Shown here one piece after another: positions 20,872-32,904 of a DNA stretch of 64,000 nt (its first letter is position 1; every line of letters begins with the position of its first letter). This DNA comes from Flammula alnicola (lineage: Eukaryota > Basidiomycota > Agaricomycetes > Agaricales > Strophariaceae), in the NCBI GenBank assembly GCA_015499995.1, contig JADNRV010000067.1:203298-267297 (forward strand), read 5' to 3'. A model generated the notes under the pieces. The model was not told where the DNA came from. It made no database searches and saw only the letters and a list, made by a program, of their open reading frames with translations. A program made the position numbers and the translations under genes.

Positions 20872-22400
20872 CTACTCCTGCATATCTTCTAATTTATTAA
20901 GGAGGCCTAGGTGAGTTTGCCATCTTGTTGAGCGAAGTCTACAAACTTCCTCATATAAGGCAGGATCTTCTTCTATAAGGACTTTTTCTGTGCGATAACC
21001 ATATTCTACATACCTAAATAAACCACCAGGGGCAAACTGTGTGAAGGATACACGCCAGTCACCCTCAGCAACAGGAATGTTAGAGTGTGTGAATGTGGCA
21101 GAAGGAATGAGGATAAGGGAGCCTGGAGGAAATTCAATAACTAGCTTGAGTTCCCAGATTATAAAGTGGCCGCCTTTCTTGGGATCAAAGGAACCACCGG
21201 CTTGAATGGTACACCATGCAATTGGCAAGTCCATAATATCACGGTGCTTGAAGGTCCATACATCAGGGCCAAAGTTGAAAGCCGCGCAGGGATAGACACT
21301 ATTAGGGAAGTTGCGTCTGAGATGTGGCATTTTGTTGTAAAGGGGATCCAAAGTTTCCTTGCAGTATTTGTAGACATCAGGGGCCCACAATGCAAGGGAA
21401 GCTAAGGGGTGTTGATTAATAAGGAATAGATCAAGAAAATAGAAACCAAGCCTACCACTGGCATGAGTAGCAAGACGGCTAATATCTTTATTGGCAACTA
21501 ATCGTTGGGCCATTTCTGTGTTCTGATGGTTATTCAGATTAACGGGCTTCAACGTTCCTTTTCCGTGCATAACACCAATATTCATGGCAGGAGTGGCACT
21601 ACGGTGGTGCTGAACCTCATCAGGGCGGAAAGTACCCTTGCGGCCTTCCTCCAGAATCGTTGAGAAGGCACGCTCAGCTGCTCGATCATATCCTGGATCG
21701 TCAGGGCGGCCGACTAGAACTCCAATGATCCGCCCATTCTTATCCACAATTGGCCTGTCGGTGCTGTAGAGGTGTCAGAAGGAGAATTGAATTATATGTA
21801 TATTACGCACCGTCCGTCCCAGCCAATAACCTGAAACCCTCGAGCACTGAGCTGCTCGACCGTGTACTTCACCTTGCGCCCCTCAAGATCACTGCGCTTT
21901 GCACAGTAAGCGCCAGAGGCGGCAGGCGCATCCGCGAACTCGAAAGTAGTCGAAATGGGCACGGCGTTCTTGACGATTCTTTCTTTCACTTCTGCGCGAG
22001 CATACTGACCATTTATTGACTTCTCCTCTTTACGACGCCGTTTTCGCCGAGCATGAGAGCCCGAAATTGGCTGGCCATCCCTCTTGGTGTCTGAAGTAGA
22101 GGCAGAGGTAGAGCTGGACGCAATCTGCACAGGCAAAGGTGTGACAGTAGGCAAGGAGTTGGCTTCAATGGGAGGAGATGGGCAGGTGGTAGGCTGTTCT
22201 TGATCAAAAGAGTCCAGGAGTACAGACTGCTCTGCTGTCGATGACTGCAAGAGAACGTCGAATTCAACATTGCACACAATAGGCTCGTAAGGAGAGAAGG
22301 TCCTTCCGGACCTTGTCTAAGAGAAAAGCTAAGCAAAGAAGAATGTTTTTTTAGAGATAACCGTATCACTTACAGAGCGTTCGAGAGGGCGGCGGTCCAT
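20872..22400 (-). CDS. TET/JBP-type 2-oxoglutarate Fe(II) dioxygenase (474 aa, 3 exons)
   Basis: Exons on the minus strand are 22400-22374, 22316-21811 and 21763-20872. Joined they give 474 aa starting MDRRPLERS. A basic stretch ARRKRRRKEEK (~residue 120) could be a nuclear signal. The core reads NFGPDVW, KHRD (H351 and D353, iron ligands), GGHFIIWELKLVIEFPPGS, FTHSN (H404, third ligand) and WRVSFTQF (R415, 2-oxoglutarate binding), then GGLFRYVEYGYR. This matches the family expanded in basidiomycetes and often found with KDZ-type transposons; members oxidise 5-methylcytosine. All catalytic residues are present. The 5' region recurs at 48.2 and 60.2 kb, and truncated copies lie at 6.8 and 41.5 kb. 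Confidence 0.85.
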
Positions 22401-22512
22401 CGATCTACAGAGAAAAGCATGTTAGCCACATGTTTGAGCAAGAACGACAGCCCCGTCGGAAAGGCAGACGAGCTGCATGAGTGGAGGAGAATGCTTACCT
22501 GCTTATGAGTCC

Positions 22513-23035
22513 GAGTCTCTCTTAACGATCCATTTTGGGATATCTCGTCAAGAGAGTCTGGGACACAACCAACTAGATAACCGGGACCTTCTCTTACAAC
22601 TTTCGACCGTTTATTGCCCACCCCATCTCGTTTTAAAATTAATTTTTTTGCTGGTAATATAGACGATGGTCGTGAAAGGCTACCTCGCCCTTTACAATTT
22701 TAAATCCATTGCACATTCATTCATAAATGCCCTCAATCTGAAGACGCTTTTTGGCAGTGGCTGTGCCCTCAGCCTTTACCCGAATATCTCTCGATATCTT
22801 TTGCACCTCCCCAAGCCTTCAGCAAACCTATTTGAGTATCTAGGATCATTTAAGAGCTCTCACAGAGAATGCCACAGTTTTCAGTGATGAAATTCGGTCA
22901 ACTTCCAATGAAAAACGGTGGAAGAGCTACTACCAGCTAAATTTGTAAGCGAATGTCCCGGTTATGTAGTCTAAGTTGGTTGTGTCCCAGACTCTCTTGA
23001 CGGACCCGCCTAATTGGGACAGTTAAGAGAGCTGG
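22513..23035. mobile_element. Short inverted-repeat transposon (~520 bp) upstream of the TET/JBP gene
   Basis: The left part (22513-22590) reads TCTCTTAAC, then CGTCAAGAGAGTCTGGGACA and CAACCAACT, then ATAACCGGGAC. The right part (22956-23033), in reverse complement, has the same blocks with a 29-base identical core. The outer ~35 bp of each arm is imperfect. The interior has no supported gene. In the related 5' regions at 48.56 and 60.14 kb the sequence beyond this point differs, so 22512/22513 is a real junction. No target-site duplication was found. Confidence 0.75.
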
Positions 23036-24005
23036 TCTGAGACTAACGCTGACACTGGATGCAAACAATGAGGCGGGTGACGAGGCGGTTGACGGTTGAC
23101 TACTAGTGTCACTACTCACGGTTAATGCACGCTTGTTCGAATCGCGGCGATGCGGCCCGGAGTCACCTGCCTACCACGGTTAGTACTAGTAGTAGTAGTA
23201 TAAGTACATGCTCGCTCGCGACCGAACATCCATGATAGAGATCCGAGGACTCAAGCTCGCTAGATGATTAAATAATCCCATGTCTACTGCGCCCATCGAT
23301 GGATATTATCCAGGTTTGTTGGGCATCTGGGACTTCGCACGGGAGGTCCGCCTGGCGTTGCTTGCCTCTTTGGACGCCGCCGTTGTCTTATCAGGACGAG
23401 GCTCGTCTCATCACCACCAAGGGTGTGCACAACATCAAGGATCTCGGCGAGGAGCACCTTCAACTGCAAGGTGTCAAATGCAATCCCTGAGTGTTCATGT
23501 CCGAGGTCATGTTCAGCGTGACGAGGAGAGGCAGCAAGGGCATCAAGCGACACTCTTCTTCGTCATATGGAAACATGGAAACATCGGGGGGACACCATAC
23601 AGATCGTGTACAGATCAGGACGGGGATGGGTGGCGATAAAGGATGCTTACCACTGCACAACGCCAGCGGCGGCCACGGGCAAATGGACAGACACAGAGGG
23701 TGCGCGCGAGTACGAGAGGGGAACAGAAACGTAGCGCAAGACGTTTATTCACGTCAGAGAGCACCATCCGAGGTCGGGGAAAAGACGTACCAGCGGGCTT
23801 GGATCCCGTCCCTCCGCCCCTACCACCCTCTTTGCCAGTCGGCTTGAGCCGCGCTTACACTTCTCCAGGATTTGAGGCATCGTTGTACCGACGAGGAGGG
23901 ACGGACTGTGTAAACGTTGGGATAGGTAAGTAACAAGTTTCTTGTGTTGAAATGAGCGAGACCTCTCTTCTGCACGTTCGCAGCGGGCGGTTACTTTGGT
24001 TTATT
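23036..24005 (+). other. Gene-poor stretch with a possible broken gene at 23280-23935
   Basis: At 23280 a frame starts MSTAPIDGYYP. After an intron-like gap, 23403-23490 reads DEARLITTKGVHNIKDLGEE and HLQLQGVKCNP, then stops. Splice phases do not fit cleanly. Further frames to 23935 are not convincing, although a good donor (GTAAGT) lies at 23936. This looks like a decayed gene of a family I do not recognise. A short TAG run (ACTAGTAGTAGTAGTA) lies near 23184. Confidence 0.3.
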
Positions 24006-24009
24006 TGTT

Positions 24010-25900
24010 CGTTTACTGAATATTACATAGGAACCCCCTCGTGAAAGTGTACTTTACGAGACTCGCTCCTACGCCCAACGCGGACCCGCTCGTGTACTCG
24101 CTCGCGAACAACGGGTGGATCCTTGGGGTTCAGAAACATACGAAGAGTTGGCAGGTAGACGCAAATGCGGAGATAGGAGGGCATGGGTGCGATCAAATCC
24201 TGGACTTGTGACATATGAGCGAGGTACCGCAGGTCGCTGAAGACGGACATGAACTGTTTGGATTTGATTTGAAAGGAAACGAGTCGACGTCAATGGTACC
24301 GGTGGTGTTTCAAGTGGTTGGTGTTGACGGAACTCCTGCTGCTGTGCCTTGGATAGACGATCCGTCTTTCTACAATCCGGTTGGTGAAAAAGCTGGTGAT
24401 GATTGCAAGCAGGCGCTGCATCATTCGATGGTTTCTCGTTAGATGTCCAGGTACCGATGGGATGGTGAAAAGCTGCAAGGCAAAGTACTTGATGCTCGGC
24501 TCGGCTTCGCAATCGACGAGGAAATAGGCGTCGATGACTCCATGGTAGATGTTTGCAAAGTGGCCGGCTGCGCAAAGTTTAAGTAATTAGAAGAATGAGT
24601 TCACATGAGCAGAGATATACCAATTGCCAGCTTGTGTGCCCTGCTAACTGAAATAACCGACAGATACCTCCTTCAAACTCAACCTTGAACGCGTGTGATA
24701 AAGGAGAAGTGTGTCGATCCTCGTCAGGTTCGGGAACTCTCCGGTCCTCCAAATTCAATGCGTATGGCAGTGTCAAATATTTCGTGAACGAGTCTCGCCT
24801 TCTCGGACTCAGCAACTCTGCCGCCAGCGCCTCCCTGCTCACCAACGGGTCTGTCCCAAGCCTGCATCGTTTTAAATCTAGAAGCCATTCGTTGATGACG
24901 CCAACAACCTGCTCGCAAAATGTGTCGTCACTCCGAGGTCGATCTGTGTAATTACTTGAGCGGTTTCCACTGGCAGGAGCCTCGTTACATTGGAGTTCAT
25001 GTCGATAATTTCTCGATCTTGCTCGTCCACCAGCCGAACCAGTGCGGTAGCATCCTCTGGTGTGCGGTTCGCATATCCACCATAAGTTTCGTGACTTCAT
25101 CGAAGGAGTGTTTGTCGCCATTCCACAACACGTTCATAATGGGGTCGGCGGAAGGCTGCAAACGGAGATCAGTCTCATTCGTTCGCAGGTACCATTGGCT
25201 CATCCGGTGAATAATTGAGTGTGTCCAACAGGAAACCCAAAGCAAATCCAATGGTTCGCCTCATGGAATCCTTAAGATCCGGGGGTGGCGACACGAAAAG
25301 GATAATTTGGCGCTGGATGGCAGTCATTTGGCATCGGTTTGAATATCAAACGAGGTGTCGTATCTTGTGGGTCGTCCGGGCCGGCAGGTGGGTTAACCGG
25401 TTATGCCTCTTCGTCGCCAGTCGCAGCAACCCCCAGATTGCTGAGCGATGACGTTCTACATGTGTTCATTGTGGTCAGTGGCATGGAAGCACCGAGAGCA
25501 CAAAACACAGCTATCGTCCAATGCACAATCTCTTCGCGATCTCGTTAGACAAGGTAGAATATAATAAGTACACGATTACGCACTTGCATCTGTAACAGCT
25601 TTCCCCCTTCTTGAAGATATGGCTACAAGGTTTGCCGGGCACAGTGGATCTTCCTTTCCCGCCCCTCCGAATCCTATCGACGTCTGATATTCACTGAGCA
25701 GGACATGGGGTAGCACCTGCGAGACACCACCGGGCAGAAACATTTGCGGGTATTGACCCATGAACGCGACGTAAAGTTTCATTATGATCTCTGGAGTCGG
25801 CGCGTGCAATGGGGTGAAGACATATTTGCGCGATCCTGGCATGATCTCGAGCGAGAACTGAGGTCCGAGAGGAGGTCGCTGAGGCTTGAAGGCGGTCACC
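24010..25900 (-). pseudogene. UBR1-type N-recognin E3 ligase pseudogene
   Basis: Minus-strand pieces run in protein order. 25885-25690 reads PGSRKYVFTPLHAPTPEIIM. The UBR zinc-finger box follows: GKPCSHIFKKGESCYRCK (~25655-25600), an intron, CALDDSCVLCSRCFHATDH, a stop, then AQQSGGCCDW. 25290-25205 reads RRTIGFALGFLLDTLNYSPD; ~25160 gives LWNGDKHSFDEVTKLM; 25070 gives NRTPEDATALVRLVDEQD; 24910-24780 gives EQVVGVINEWLLDLKRCRLG and AELLSPRRRD. 24470-24020 gives LQLFTIPS, FFTNRIVERRIVYP and FMSVFSDLRYLAH. UBR1 ligases read destabilising N-termini. Stops (CDCGD became CDW, and TAG after NEHM) and several frame changes show a dead, partial copy with introns kept. Confidence 0.75.
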
Positions 25901-26321
25901 GCGAGAGGAAGAATGCTTAGAGATCTGACATTGTGGAGGTTGTGGATTGTAGACATCGTGCAGTCGTATGTGTGCTACGCGTCGGAGTAACCGCAGCCCG
26001 GTAGCTTTTCCCAAAGGGTTTTAATGCACCCTGGGCGTGCAGAAGATTGGCATTCAAATGGCAGAGAGTAGCCATGGAAATTATCTGCAGACGAGTTGTT
26101 AGACTGGTGCCACACAGCACTACTACCACAACCTGTGATCCTCCTTTCCAATCCACCTGTGTGTTATCAATGCCTGTCATGCTCAATGGGCATCTTTGTT
26201 GAAGCCATGCACATGAGGTTCCGAGAAAGGGAGATTGTGGGATGTCATTGTGGCAGATCAGTGAATGCAACTATCTATAAATCTACAGGCTAACGATGAA
26301 GTATAATAGCGTGCTAGCAGA

Positions 26322-29300
26322 TTAAAGACAGATGAGTCTCTCATCCAGTGCTCGGGTAAATTTGCAGAGTGCATTCTCCGTCACAATGTAATCCATCCCC
26401 ACAGCAGCTTGTTGTTCATCATCCAGACAGTCCGATAACTCTTTATGGGTTCTTGGGAAAGCCGCGACACACTGAGCCAAGTCCACCTTTACAGGTTTGC
26501 CTTTTGGCGTAAGGTCGCGCTTCTTAACAAATCCTATACATTCCCAGGTATCAATGGGCGCCTTGTTAATATGCTGGATGAGAAAACCCATATTATCCGC
26601 TGTCGGTGCAAGTATGGATTCTGAATAACTGAGATCAGCACAAGCAAGATAGGCCGCAAGAGCTCCGAGTTCGGGGAAACGCGCAGGCCGATTGACCGGT
26701 CTGAAGTATCTGAAGAAATCCATGAATGTAGGGGGGTCGGCGCTATCGAGACCAGGCCATCTGTGGAGAAGCAATTGCTCCCAATATTTATCGACGAGCT
26801 CGTTGACCTTCTGTTCGTTAGATTTTTTGCAGTTGTAGCGACCATAGGCTCCGGGATTGCAATAATAGCTATAATCTTGATCGGCAGCTTCCCTACGAGC
26901 CTTGCGGAAGTCGTCGGGCGAGGAGAAGAGTGACCTTTCATTTCGGGAAAAAGGGGTGCCACAGGTGATACTTCGGAAGATCAATATGCTGAATAGGCCC
27001 TCCAACGTCAGTACTACATCTCTAGAAAATGGTCCAGCGGCCTGGCGGAGGTGCGTTCTGGAAGGGGAAAGCTCGCGGAAGGGCGAATAGTAATCGGGGT
27101 CGGAGACGAGTTTCTGATACAATTTGACATTATTGATCTTCTCGTTCATGACGATAACCTTGTAACAGTCCGTGAAGAATTGTTTGAATAATTCAAGATG
27201 GTCTTGATATATCTCTCTGACTTGCAGAGGTTCAGTATCGATAGGCAATCCATGACCGGAGGCCTGTGCAGGAACATTTTTTGAGCATATGTCTCCTGCC
27301 AAAAAACTGCGAACCAGCGAAGCAATACGACCCATATTCTTGCGCATAGAAGACCGATTGTCGAATAGCGGATGGTCGGAAGGTGGCAAAGCAGCACAAG
27401 GGTCGAAAGTAATAGGACCAGTCCCACGGAAAGTGCTCCCCGAAACGTGCATATAAATATCCCATGTCGCATTTAGCATGAGAGCATCATGGCCGATGTC
27501 GCGCGTCAATAGGTGGATGAAGTAGGCTTTCCACAGCAAACGATCATCCTGCGGATAATCGATCCATGCAGCCAACACATGTACAATGCTATTGATGAGA
27601 TATTCATTGTAAGGCTCTGCATCAACTCCAGGAGCAGTACTGAGGTCCGTAACACAACCCTCGCTCGGGAGGTCAATGTCATACGCACTGGCAAGGAAGA
27701 CTGCTTGAGGATCCCGTGCCTTCATGCCTTTGTCCATAGAGTGGACCAACGAAGAAAGCCACGTCGCTGAACCATCGTAACCACCCAGAATTCGACGAAC
27801 GGTGTTTGGAACATATACGTTCAACCATGTCCAGAACGTGTAAAATGTAAACATTATGCAGGATCGTTCCTGCCGGAGTAAGAGGGAGTTTGCACGTTCA
27901 TTTGACTGGTAATAACCTAGTCCTAGCCAACCCGATCGAATTATAGGAATGGATGTGTTGGCAAGCGGCTCAGATACGATGGCCTCGTAGTAGCTGTTTA
28001 GCGCGGATGCGTAAGGGTCTGCTTCGGTTCCATATCCACTAGCGGCCAGTCCTATGATGCTGTTGTGAACATCACTCAATTCACGGGATACAACACTACA
28101 GGTTATAGATTTGAAGTGCGTCGGCAATTCTGATTGAAGGATTTACTAAACGATGTACAGCAGATAGTATTGTTTACCCACCAGCATGAAATTCGTGCCC
28201 CTCGATAACGTCGCCACCTTGGTCGCTGTCGCTATCGACGTCATCGTCGATGACCCAGGGACGATCTGAAGAACATCCAATTGTATCAAATTTATCCAAG
28301 TCACGGCGAGATTTCTTAGTTCTCGAACGCGTAGCACGATGAGAAACGGTCAATGAAGTTCCTTCTCCTTGACCGCTACGCGGCTCAAAAGATGAAACCA
28401 GTTTCAGATATCCATCGCCGTCCCATTGAACGTGTGTCATGTCTTCACCTATACACTAATCAGTACGTGCACTTATGACCAAGTGTTTTTAAGGCTATCA
28501 CCTTCAGATTCGGAATCAGAATCCACCTCTGCACTTGTGAGAGATACCTTGCGCCTTTTAGTACCCGGTAACGCTGCTGCAGCATTTCGTATGTACTTAA
28601 CCGTGTTATAATTTGAAAAAAATGGCAATAAGACCGACCTAACGCGGTGGAAGGCCTCTTCTTAGATTGAGCGTTACCAGATGTTGACGCGGATACGGGA
28701 ACGGGAACAGCTGATTCGGCAGGGATAGGTGCCAAGACAGATGCACCGACCGTGCCAGAAGAATGGTCGATGGCTAACGACGCAGAGGCAGAGCTAGTCA
28801 CGCTAAGGGAAGAGGATCCTCCAGGAGCATTACGCAAGACGCGATATGTATTGTTCGCGCTGGTCGCATTGGAAGCACTCTGCTCGGTGGTGTTGATTCC
28901 GACGGCCTCGCCTCGACCCAAAGCAGCGCTCTGTCTAGTGACCGGGCCTCCGGCGGTGCTGGACGTGTCGTCAGGTGGAGATGTAGTCGCTGAAGCAGCG
29001 GCAGCTTTGGAAGAACCGGCAGACGAAGATTTCGCTAGCTCGAAGTGAATACAAACCGTGTTTGAAAAATATGAAGCAGACTTACCAATGTTTTTGGACT
29101 TGCTTTTCTTCTTCCTGGTTTTCTTGGGAGGCTTCGGAGGCTGTGTTGGACGTCCATTTATCTCGTATCCAGTATAATTAAGATTGTCGATTTTTGATAA
29201 GTCGACCTTGCCCTTGACGACAGCAAACGGGATGTGGCTTGCATAGTGCTCGTAGTATGTTCTCCATGCCTCGTAACGCTCAGTCAACATGTCATGCTGG

Positions 29301-31042
29301 CTAACCATTTTTTCACGCTCGACCAAATCGGCTGATGCTTGAGCATTGAGAGATCGCCAGCCAGGACCCAAAACCCATGGACCCACGCGCCTTCGAGTGC
29401 CGTCCCCAGTTACAAAAGAAAACGAGTTGAGAAAGGCGTCGCTGTCGACTCTAGCTTCAATCTCGGGATCCAGTTGTCCAAGTACATACACGGCGATGTT
29501 GAGAAATGCGCGACAAAGGAACTTCATGATAGCCGATCGAGGCATCAAGGAAGGACCATCTTCGGTAATTGTAGAATGTCCCGCATGCCAACGACGAGGG
29601 GTAAGACTAAACAATATTGAAAATATTATTACGAGCAATGTTGTTACTAACAATCGGACCTACTCAGGCGCAATAGACTCGGGAGGCGCGTAGAAACTCT
29701 CGCGGTTTCCCAATGCACACAAAGGTACCTTATGAACTCGCGTGGTCATACCGGTAGGCGGATAGGCAACCAGAGTTACCCGGGCTGCCCGCTGCATTTC
29801 CTCGTCAGAGACATCAGCAGGTGCAATGGGAGGCGTTCCGGAATGCTCTCTGTTTGCTTGAAAACAGACGGACGTAAAAGGTTCTGCCATCACGAAAACC
29901 CCGGCATACAGGAGACAGAATAAACCTGGGTTGAACGATGGTGGAAGATCTGACAAGCAGACCATGTGTGTAAAGTAGGCCGGGTTGTCTCCCTCGTCAA
30001 TATGCTTCTCTCCAGCCTCGCCCATAGAATCAGCAAGCGTAGTCGCTAATGAGACCATAAATAAACATATGAATCAAATCAACAAGAATGAGTACTTACA
30101 CGAAGTTGGCAATTGAGCCGGCGCAATGTTGAGCTGAGCAGCGCCAAATATGTTGTTGTTTTCGACGCCTAGGGCAGGAAGATTAAGGAGCTCCCCATTG
30201 GTGGTGAGGTTAGCGCTTGGGTCCCATCGCGATAGCTTGCATGGCCATTTCAGAGGAAACCTGACCGATCCTGTCAGCTACTAGATCTCCGAATAAATGG
30301 TATACGCACCCGAAGAAGGTCTTCACGCATAGAGAGCGACTCCGGGGTGTTATCCTTGAGTTTTCCGTCGCGGCACGGTGCGGTTATCCTGGTCCACTTC
30401 TCGTGAGACAAACCATAGGAATAACAGCGACCGTTGCGGACACGGGAAGGCGGAGGAGAGGTTCGCTCAAAGGCGGTACCACCACTAATGATGCCATGGG
30501 CGTCCACATATGGTTCACAATCCGAACGCAGATTCCGAGGGCCGAGTGCTCTATCACGAGCATCGATAGCCTCCTTTTTCAAAGAGTCAGAGAAGAGGTT
30601 GCTGAAAAGCAACGTGAGCCGCGAAGCGAATCAGTAGGAAGCTAAACGTAACGTACCCATTGTTAACCCACATAACCGGCACGTCTTTGACTCCGCTCGC
30701 AGGTGAGGTCGTGAGCCGACAGAAGACCATGTCGTGAGCGTGGAGCCTGAGATAGCCTTAGAAGAAATGGGATATGAGACGATATGAACCCATCAGATAA
30801 AACAAAATATATCTACCATTGGCCAGGGCAGTAGCTTCGTTCCCGGGTACTTTAAGTTTCGTCGTCTCAAGTTCGAAGGCGAGAGCCATAGCCTCGGGAG
30901 AACCGTCTTGGATGAAATAATAAGAACGCCCGTCACCGTGATTTTTGGGATGGTTGTGCATCAAGTACAAGTCGGGATGGCCAGCGAGAGACCGAGTGGC
31001 TGGGAGCTCGATCTTAGTATCGTTGATGCCGATAGGATTCAT
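26322..31042 (-). CDS. Large uncharacterised protein, ~10 exons, ~1,409 aa
   Basis: Minus-strand exons: 31042-30817, 30756-30657, 30601-~30308, ~30260-30100, 30045-29664, 29606-29086, 29034-28639, 28576-28502, 28448-28182, 28129-26322. All phases agree except at ~30309, where a GC-AG intron or a 32-nt intron is needed. The N-terminus reads MNPIGINDTKIELPATRS. The middle has a lysine-rich run (PPKKTRKKKSKSKN), a long Ser/Ala/Thr-rich linker and acidic stretches (DSDSESEGD, DDDVDSDSDQGGD), like a nuclear protein with disordered linkers. The last ~600 residues are one open exon of folded appearance, rich in Trp, Tyr and Leu. I recognise no domain. Such long open frames with consistent splicing argue for a working gene. 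Confidence 0.7.
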
Positions 31043-31114
31043 AGCAGCGGGAGTATATGTGCGCAGTATTTTTGAAGCGTCAAATCGGATGAGAGTAGGA
31101 AGAAAAATCGGCCG

Positions 31115-31460
31115 CTACTTGTAGTACCAAAGGTCTCGTATCTACCAGATGTGACGAAATACCCGCGATTCTTCAGCGGGCCATACGCTGAAGGATCGAG
31201 ACCTAAATATATACGGATCAGAACGTGTTCAGCAAAGGCTTACAACGTTGGAGCCTTACCTATGTCTCCGTGTCTCCAGAGAGACTAACGTCATTGGCGA
31301 CTGCTCGTAGTACCATGCCCGCCAGATATGACGCGACATCGGCGATTCTTCAGCGGGCCATACGCTGAAGGATCGAGACCTAAATATATATATATGGATC
31401 AGAACGTATTCAGGAAAGTCTTACAACGTCAGAAGCTTACCTGTGTCTCCTATATTTCTC
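31115..31460 (+). repeat. Tandem duplication, ~177-bp unit, two copies
   Basis: Both copies contain CGATTCTTCAGCGGGCCATA followed by CGCTGAAGGATCGAGACCTA and a TATATA run. The starts are at 31166 and 31343, giving a spacing of 177 bp. Each unit ends in TTACCT and GTGTCTCC. The array lies just upstream of the large minus-strand gene. Confidence 0.8.
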
Positions 31461-31829
31461 CTATCGAATGGTCTCATACAATTAGGAGAAAGGATGGGAT
31501 CCGGCATTCCCATCGAAGAAGTTGCTGATGAGATGTGCCGCCATGAATGATATTGTGGCATAGGCAGAAATGGACCACGACCTCGCATATTCCATTCGTG
31601 GACTGCACAAAATTGAACAGGTTGGGCAAGCTGCAAGCGAAGTCCGAGAGCTCTGAGAGACGTTCAATGTTCGAAAAATCTCCCGGTCCATTTCCGATTA
31701 TGTTCGTGAGTTGATTAGAGCATAAAGGAATCCGTCAATAATTCGCGCCTCGATGACGTGTAGAGGATGCCACACGTACTCTCGAACGCAGTATTCCTGG
31801 CACCGCACCTGGCAAGGGCAAGGCTCGTT

Positions 31830-32720
31830 TCGACATTCTAGAGCCTTGACACACAGTCAAAGACTGCCCTTTTTGTGGATATCTAGACACGAAAATTCTT
31901 CAATTTTCTGCATATATGTATAGAGTATTTGAGCGTGTAAGACGATCAAGGAAGAATTGGCCAAGATGCACAATGGGCCCGCACCGGCGTTGAGTGACAC
32001 GGGCAAGAGCTCCTCCTGCTGAAGATTTTTCCCAATGGCACCATCTTGCGATGGCAACACAAAATACGATGTCAAGTTGAGCGAACCAAACACGCCGACC
32101 CGGGACGGTTGGAGGATATAAGGGTGCTGCAGAGGGCTATCCCAATGCAAAAGCACGAATTAAGAGTGACTCGACGTTCCATTCACCCTTAGAGAAGGGA
32201 TGCTCGCTTCGCTCGCAATAGTCCTCGGAGCAATCCAGAGGGCGATCGTGGTTGAGGCCTAAGGCCTGAGGGAGAAAGAAAGCGACGAAGATTGCCCGCT
32301 GTTTGGCTCAACCTCTCCTACTAGGCAAGACGCTGCAACGGGCTATCCCCTTACAAACGCCAGTAATCCTGCTAGAAGATGGAGGGAGATACGCAATTGA
32401 CAATACACGTAGATGAACGCCAACCTCGCCTAGCTGAACTAGACTTAAGGCGCTGCAAAGGGCTATCCCCTTGCAAATGCCAGTAATCCTGCTAAGTAGT
32501 GTGAATCGGATGAGGTTGTCAGTCAGACTCACAGCGACAGTGAGCGAGTTCTCAGTTGAGTGAGTATTTGTTTGGTTGGGAACTTTGGAAACCCCGGGCC
32601 GGACTTATCACAGCCAGCGTGTCACTCTCGCTGGCGTCCTCATCCGACTCAGAGTCATCGTCTCTTCCAATGGACTTCAGGAGTGTCTCAGACGGACTCG
32701 TTTGAGATAATTCGGAGCCA
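31830..32720 (-). repeat. Dispersed repeat copy B (internally deleted)
   Basis: The minus strand matches the repeat in copies A and C: the 5' segment with CCGATTCACACTACTTAGCA, two 120-bp tandem units (32330-32495), the GCGAGCGAAGCGAGC segment and the part reading GAAGAATTTTCGTGTCTAGA. The whole HSP110 fragment is missing between the tandem units. Copy B is therefore either the form without the captured gene or a deletion product. Confidence 0.7.
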
Positions 32721-32904
32721 TATGCTTGAATTTTTAAGAGCAAGGCTGCAACTCAGGAAGCCAAGAAGCTAGAAGAGTCTGCAGTAGTGGACGACATCGC
32801 CAATAAAATCCAGTCCTTGTATGACAACTACACCAGCGGTATGTTTCTTTCGTCCTTTTCAATTGAGAACGGTCTACGATGGCTTGATCGATAATACTCT
32901 CAAT

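Noticed and set aside
23280..23640. Histidine- and glutamine-rich frame MSTAPIDGYYPGLLG
   Set aside because: The first 11 residues may be an exon, but the rest reads through an apparent intron; no family was recognised.
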